This document shows positions 61,200 through 64,000 of a stretch of 64,000 nucleotides of DNA, one piece after another. The notes under the pieces are model-generated. The model was not told the origin of the DNA and ran no database searches. It was given only the letters and a program-made list of their open reading frames with translations. The stretch's first letter is position 1. The number at the start of each line of letters is the position of its first letter. The translations under genes and the position numbers were made by a program. This DNA comes from Limnohabitans parvus II-B4 (GTDB lineage: Bacteria; Pseudomonadota; Gammaproteobacteria; Burkholderiales; Burkholderiaceae_C): the NCBI RefSeq assembly GCF_003063455.1, contig NZ_NESN01000001.1, positions 62,001 through 126,000 of the forward strand, in the 5' to 3' direction.

Positions 61200-63565
61200 A
61201 ACGATATTCCTTTCACATCGCCTTCGGGCTGGGCGCATTGGCCGTGCTTTGGGTCGCGGCTGCTGTGGCCACCTCGCACCTGCTGGTCTTGATCATGGCG
61301 GCGGTCATTGGCGGGGTGTATGTTTTCGGCACGATCGAGCTGCACCAATACCGGCTCGCGACCGCCGCGCTGAACCAAGCCTTGGCCAATATCCCCCCCC
61401 AGTTGCAAAACCTCAATGATTGGCTAATCACCCTGCCATCGGGTTTGCAAAACCCAATCCGCCAACGCGTCGAGGGTGAGCGCGTGGGCCTAGCGGGTCC
61501 GGCATTGACACCCTATTTGGTGGGCTTGTTGGTCATGCTCGGCATGCTGGGCACGTTTTTGGGCATGGTGGTCACGCTCAATGGCGCAGTGTTTGCACTC
61601 GAAGGCTCGACCAACGTGGCGGGCATTCGGTCCGCGTTTTCCGAACCCATCAAAGGTCTGGGTCTGGCCTTTGGCACGTCGGTGGCTGGCGTGGCCACCT
61701 CGGCCATGCTGGGCTTGATGAGTAGCTTGGCCCGGCGTGAACGTGCCCTAGCGACTCAGCAGCTGGACACGCTCATGGTGAGCAGCCTGCGCGGCTTTTC
61801 CCTGGTGCACCAACGGCAAGAAACATTCAAGGCCTTGCAACAACAGTCGCAAGCGCTGCCGCAAGTGGTGCAGCAACTGCAGACCCTGATGGCGCAAATG
61901 GCCGAAACCAGCCAGCAAATGAATGAACGCTTGCTGGCCAACCAGCAAAGTTTCCACACGCAAGTGCACTCGGCCTACACAGGTCTGGCGCAATCGGTGG
62001 ACCAATCGCTGCGCAGCAGTCTGAGCCAAAGCATGCAACTGGCCAGCGACGGCATTCGCCCCGTGGTGCAAGCCACCATGACGCAACTGAGCGAACAAGC
62101 CCAGACCATGAACGAGCGCCTGCTGCTCAACACGCAGCAGCAGCTGGGTGAACTCAAAACCCAGATGGCGAACACCGCCGCTGCCGTGGCGCAGACCAGC
62201 GCAGAAACGCTGAAACGCCACGAACAAGCCAGCACCCAAATGACCGAACGTGTCGGTCAGACCTTGGAATCGTTCAGCCAGAATTTCGAACTCAGCGCTA
62301 AATCGTTGGTCGACCAAGTCAGTGCCGTCCAGACGCAGCAACTGACCCAGCAAAGCAGCGCCGACCAGCAGCGTCTGCAGGTCTGGCAAGCGTCGCTGGA
62401 GCAGTCGGCCTCCACACTGCACAGCCGGTGGCAGACGGCGGGCACGCAAACCCTGGCCCAACAGCAAGCCATTTGCGATGCGCTGGGCGAGACTGCCCAG
62501 GCCATTCAGAGCCAAGCCCAAAGCCATGCCAGCCAGACGCTAGCCGACATCACTCGCTTGCACGATGAACGCGCAGCAGCCGACCAAGCGCGCCTGGAAG
62601 CATGGAAAGCCTCGCTCGAAGCCACCGCCGCCAGCCTCGGCCAGCAATGGCAAAGCACAGGCGCGCAGACGCTTGCACAGCAGCAGGCGGTTTGCGACAC
62701 GCTGACCCGCACGGCGCAAGACATCACGACCCACACCCAAACCCAGGCCACGCAAACCTTGGCCGAAATCACACGCCTGATGACCAGCAGCGAAACGCTG
62801 ATGCGCGAGCGCATCGCCACCGAGGCGCAGTGGACTGCTGGGCACCAGCAACGCGCCGAAGAACTGGCGGCCGTGCTGCGCCAGGAACTCTCGGCCCTGC
62901 GGGATGCCGAAGACGTGCGCGGTCAGACCGCCGTGGCTCGCCTGAGCGAGCTGCAAAGCGCGGTGACCGCACACCTGACTTCACTGGGCACCGCACTGGA
63001 AGATCCGATCACACGCCTGATCGAAACCGCCTCAGAAGCGCCCAAGGCCGCAGCCGAAGTCATTGGCCAGCTGCGGCAAGAAATCTCGGTCAGCGTGGCG
63101 CGCGACAACGCCTTGCTCGAAGAGCGCACCCGCATTCTGGGCACGCTCAGCACCTTGCTGGATGCGATCAACCACGCGTCGACCGAGCAACGCGGCGTGA
63201 TCGACGCCATGGTCTCGGCCAGCCAAGCCACGCTGAGCCAGACCAGCGGTGAGTTCCATGAACACGTGGCGGCCGAGACGGGCAAGCTGGGCGACATTGC
63301 GGCGCAAGTCACGGCCAGCGCGGTGGATGTGGCGAGCTTGGGCGAGAGCTTTGGCTTTGCCGTTCGCTCGTTCAGCGAGACCAACGAAAAGCTCATGACC
63401 CACCTTCAGCGCATCGAGCAAGCGATCGAGAAATCCATGACGCGCAGTGACGAGCAACTGGCCTATTACGTGGCGCAGGCTCGTGAAATGATTGACCTGA
63501 GCATTGGCAGCCAAAAAGACGTGCTGGAAGCCCTGCAGCAGCGCCAAGCCGAAGGAGGCGCTTGA
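61196..63565 (+). CDS. DUF802-type membrane protein with MotA/ExbB-like core and long helical tail
   Basis: A 789-residue inner-membrane protein. Helices lie at about 7-27, 29-47, 106-129 (YLVGLLVMLGMLGTFLGMVV) and 155-178 (LGLAFGTSVAGVATSAMLGL). The last two resemble the ion-channel helices of MotA, ExbB and TolQ. About 600 residues of nearly continuous helix follow, rich in Gln, Ala, Ser and Thr, with two 73-residue repeats (coded 62372-62809). A MotA-like core with a long cytoplasmic tail is also the plan of ZorA. It overlaps both neighbours by a few bases. A stator of an ion-driven motor is inferred; the function is unknown. Confidence 0.78.
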   Translation: MKRYSFHIAFGLGALAVLWVAAAVATSHLLVLIMAAVIGGVYVFGTIELHQYRLATAALNQALANIPPQLQNLNDWLITLPSGLQNPIRQRVEGERVGLAGPALTPYLVGLLVMLGMLGTFLGMVVTLNGAVFALEGSTNVAGIRSAFSEPIKGLGLAFGTSVAGVATSAMLGLMSSLARRERALATQQLDTLMVSSLRGFSLVHQRQETFKALQQQSQALPQVVQQLQTLMAQMAETSQQMNERLLANQQSFHTQVHSAYTGLAQSVDQSLRSSLSQSMQLASDGIRPVVQATMTQLSEQAQTMNERLLLNTQQQLGELKTQMANTAAAVAQTSAETLKRHEQASTQMTERVGQTLESFSQNFELSAKSLVDQVSAVQTQQLTQQSSADQQRLQVWQASLEQSASTLHSRWQTAGTQTLAQQQAICDALGETAQAIQSQAQSHASQTLADITRLHDERAAADQARLEAWKASLEATAASLGQQWQSTGAQTLAQQQAVCDTLTRTAQDITTHTQTQATQTLAEITRLMTSSETLMRERIATEAQWTAGHQQRAEELAAVLRQELSALRDAEDVRGQTAVARLSELQSAVTAHLTSLGTALEDPITRLIETASEAPKAAAEVIGQLRQEISVSVARDNALLEERTRILGTLSTLLDAINHASTEQRGVIDAMVSASQATLSQTSGEFHEHVAAETGKLGDIAAQVTASAVDVASLGESFGFAVRSFSETNEKLMTHLQRIEQAIEKSMTRSDEQLAYYVAQAREMIDLSIGSQKDVLEALQQRQAEGGA
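62372..62809 (+). repeat. two 219-bp tandem repeats inside the DUF802 gene
   Basis: Units start at 62372 (RLQVWQASLEQSASTL) and 62591 (RLEAWKASLEATAASL) and both contain LAQQQA followed by V/ICD and THTQTQATQTLAEI-like segments. The period is 73 residues. They lengthen the helical tail. Confidence 0.8.
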
Positions 63566-64000
63566 TGCTGGAACTCGAAGCCGAGAGCGAATCCACCACG
63601 CCCACCTGGATCTCATTTGCCGACTTGATGACCGGCCTGCTGGGGGCCTTTGTTCTTTTGTTGGTGGGGGTGATGGCAGCGCAACTGGACATGGCCTCCA
63701 AGCTCGAAGACGAGGTGCAAAAGCGGCAGGTCGAAGAGCAAAAGCGCCTCTCGTTGGAACAAGCCTTGGCCATTCCACTGGCCAGTGGCCGCATCACCTT
63801 GAACAATGGCCGCATCGGCATCAGCGGCAAGCTGTTGTTTGAACTGAACTCTGACAAGCTCGAACCCGAAGGACGCCAACTGCTCAAGAGCCTGGTGGCT
63901 CCGCTGCGCAGCTACCTGGAGTCGCGTGATGAGATGCTGATGGTCAGTGGTTTCACCGATGACAAGGCGGTCAGCAACCGCAACCGCCAATTCGAAGACA
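63565..64000 (+). CDS. OmpA/MotB-like protein, partial at the window edge
   Basis: The first 145 residues of a gene that runs off the window. A short N-terminus is followed by one membrane helix with TWISFADLMTGLLGAFVLLL, in which D20 sits where MotB has its proton-carrying aspartate. A coiled segment (about 45-70) and the start of an OmpA peptidoglycan-binding domain (LLFELNSDKLEPEGRQLLKS, MVSGFTDDKAV) follow. The ATG overlaps the DUF802 stop (TGATG). It would pair with the DUF802 protein as MotB does with MotA, anchored to the cell wall. Confidence 0.82.
   Translation, partial: MLELEAESESTTPTWISFADLMTGLLGAFVLLLVGVMAAQLDMASKLEDEVQKRQVEEQKRLSLEQALAIPLASGRITLNNGRIGISGKLLFELNSDKLEPEGRQLLKSLVAPLRSYLESRDEMLMVSGFTDDKAVSNRNRQFED

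Noticed and set aside
60414..64000. Complete Zorya anti-phage system
   Set aside because: The MotA/MotB-like pair resembles ZorA/ZorB in plan, but no ZorC, helicase ZorD or ZorE is visible and the preceding gene is DUF3348-like. A Zorya label is not supported.

Overview
The window reads as a chromosomal segment of a betaproteobacterium of the order Burkholderiales, most likely a Comamonadaceae-type freshwater organism. This is an inference from gene content and order: aceE-aceF-lpdA with a lipoyl domain on E3, bdhA, ompR-envZ, the DUF4148 and DUF3348/DUF802 families, and a RelA without the hydrolase motif. No ribosomal RNA is present, so the genus cannot be fixed.

Positions 1-28.8 kb are an accessory, mosaic region. 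It opens with a heavy-metal two-component system (109-2214) and two small helix-turn-helix proteins of mobile-element type. A 10.4-kb block follows, bounded by two 80-bp direct repeats that contain a tRNA T-arm-like sequence (3375-3454 and 13736-13815). This block holds an efflux cassette (two ABC-2 permeases, an HlyD adaptor and a TolC-like channel, but no ATPase), its divergent TetR regulator with twin 16-bp operators, and a scrap of a tricarboxylate-binding protein. It also holds a LysR gene cut exactly at the end of an IS21-type element, an in-frame fusion of the IS21 transposase N-terminus to a decapitated guanine deaminase, and a DUF4148 gene with 135-bp tandem repeats facing an intact LysR gene. 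Next comes an OxyR/Ohr peroxide module with a rubrerythrin stub. It is followed by a metal-resistance block: an HME-RND efflux system with two accessory periplasmic proteins, a CzcI-like protein, a CadA-type P-type ATPase, CadR with a textbook 19-bp-spacer promoter, and YnfA. The accessory part ends with a tyrosine recombinase divergent from a KfrA-like coiled-coil protein, both typical of plasmids and integrative elements.

From 28.9 kb on, the genes are core-like: hupB, an RbgA-type GTPase, an RNase D-like exonuclease, a possible oxygenase, and the pyruvate dehydrogenase operon. Divergent from that operon lies a PAS sensor kinase/FixJ-like regulator pair. Then come folD, oligopeptidase A, a DUF2237 gene, tRNA-Val(GAC), relA, a hydrolase, bdhA-ompR-envZ, ispDF, mfd, serB, a hydrolase/DUF3820 pair, an aminotransferase and nth. 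A family of about 29-bp palindromic repeats is scattered between these core genes.

The window ends inside a DUF3348-DUF802-OmpA/MotB cluster. The DUF802 protein has a MotA/ExbB-like membrane part and a very long helical tail; its partner has a MotB-like aspartate-bearing helix and a peptidoglycan-binding domain. Together they look like an ion-driven motor of unknown purpose. I consider this the best candidate for an undescribed system here.
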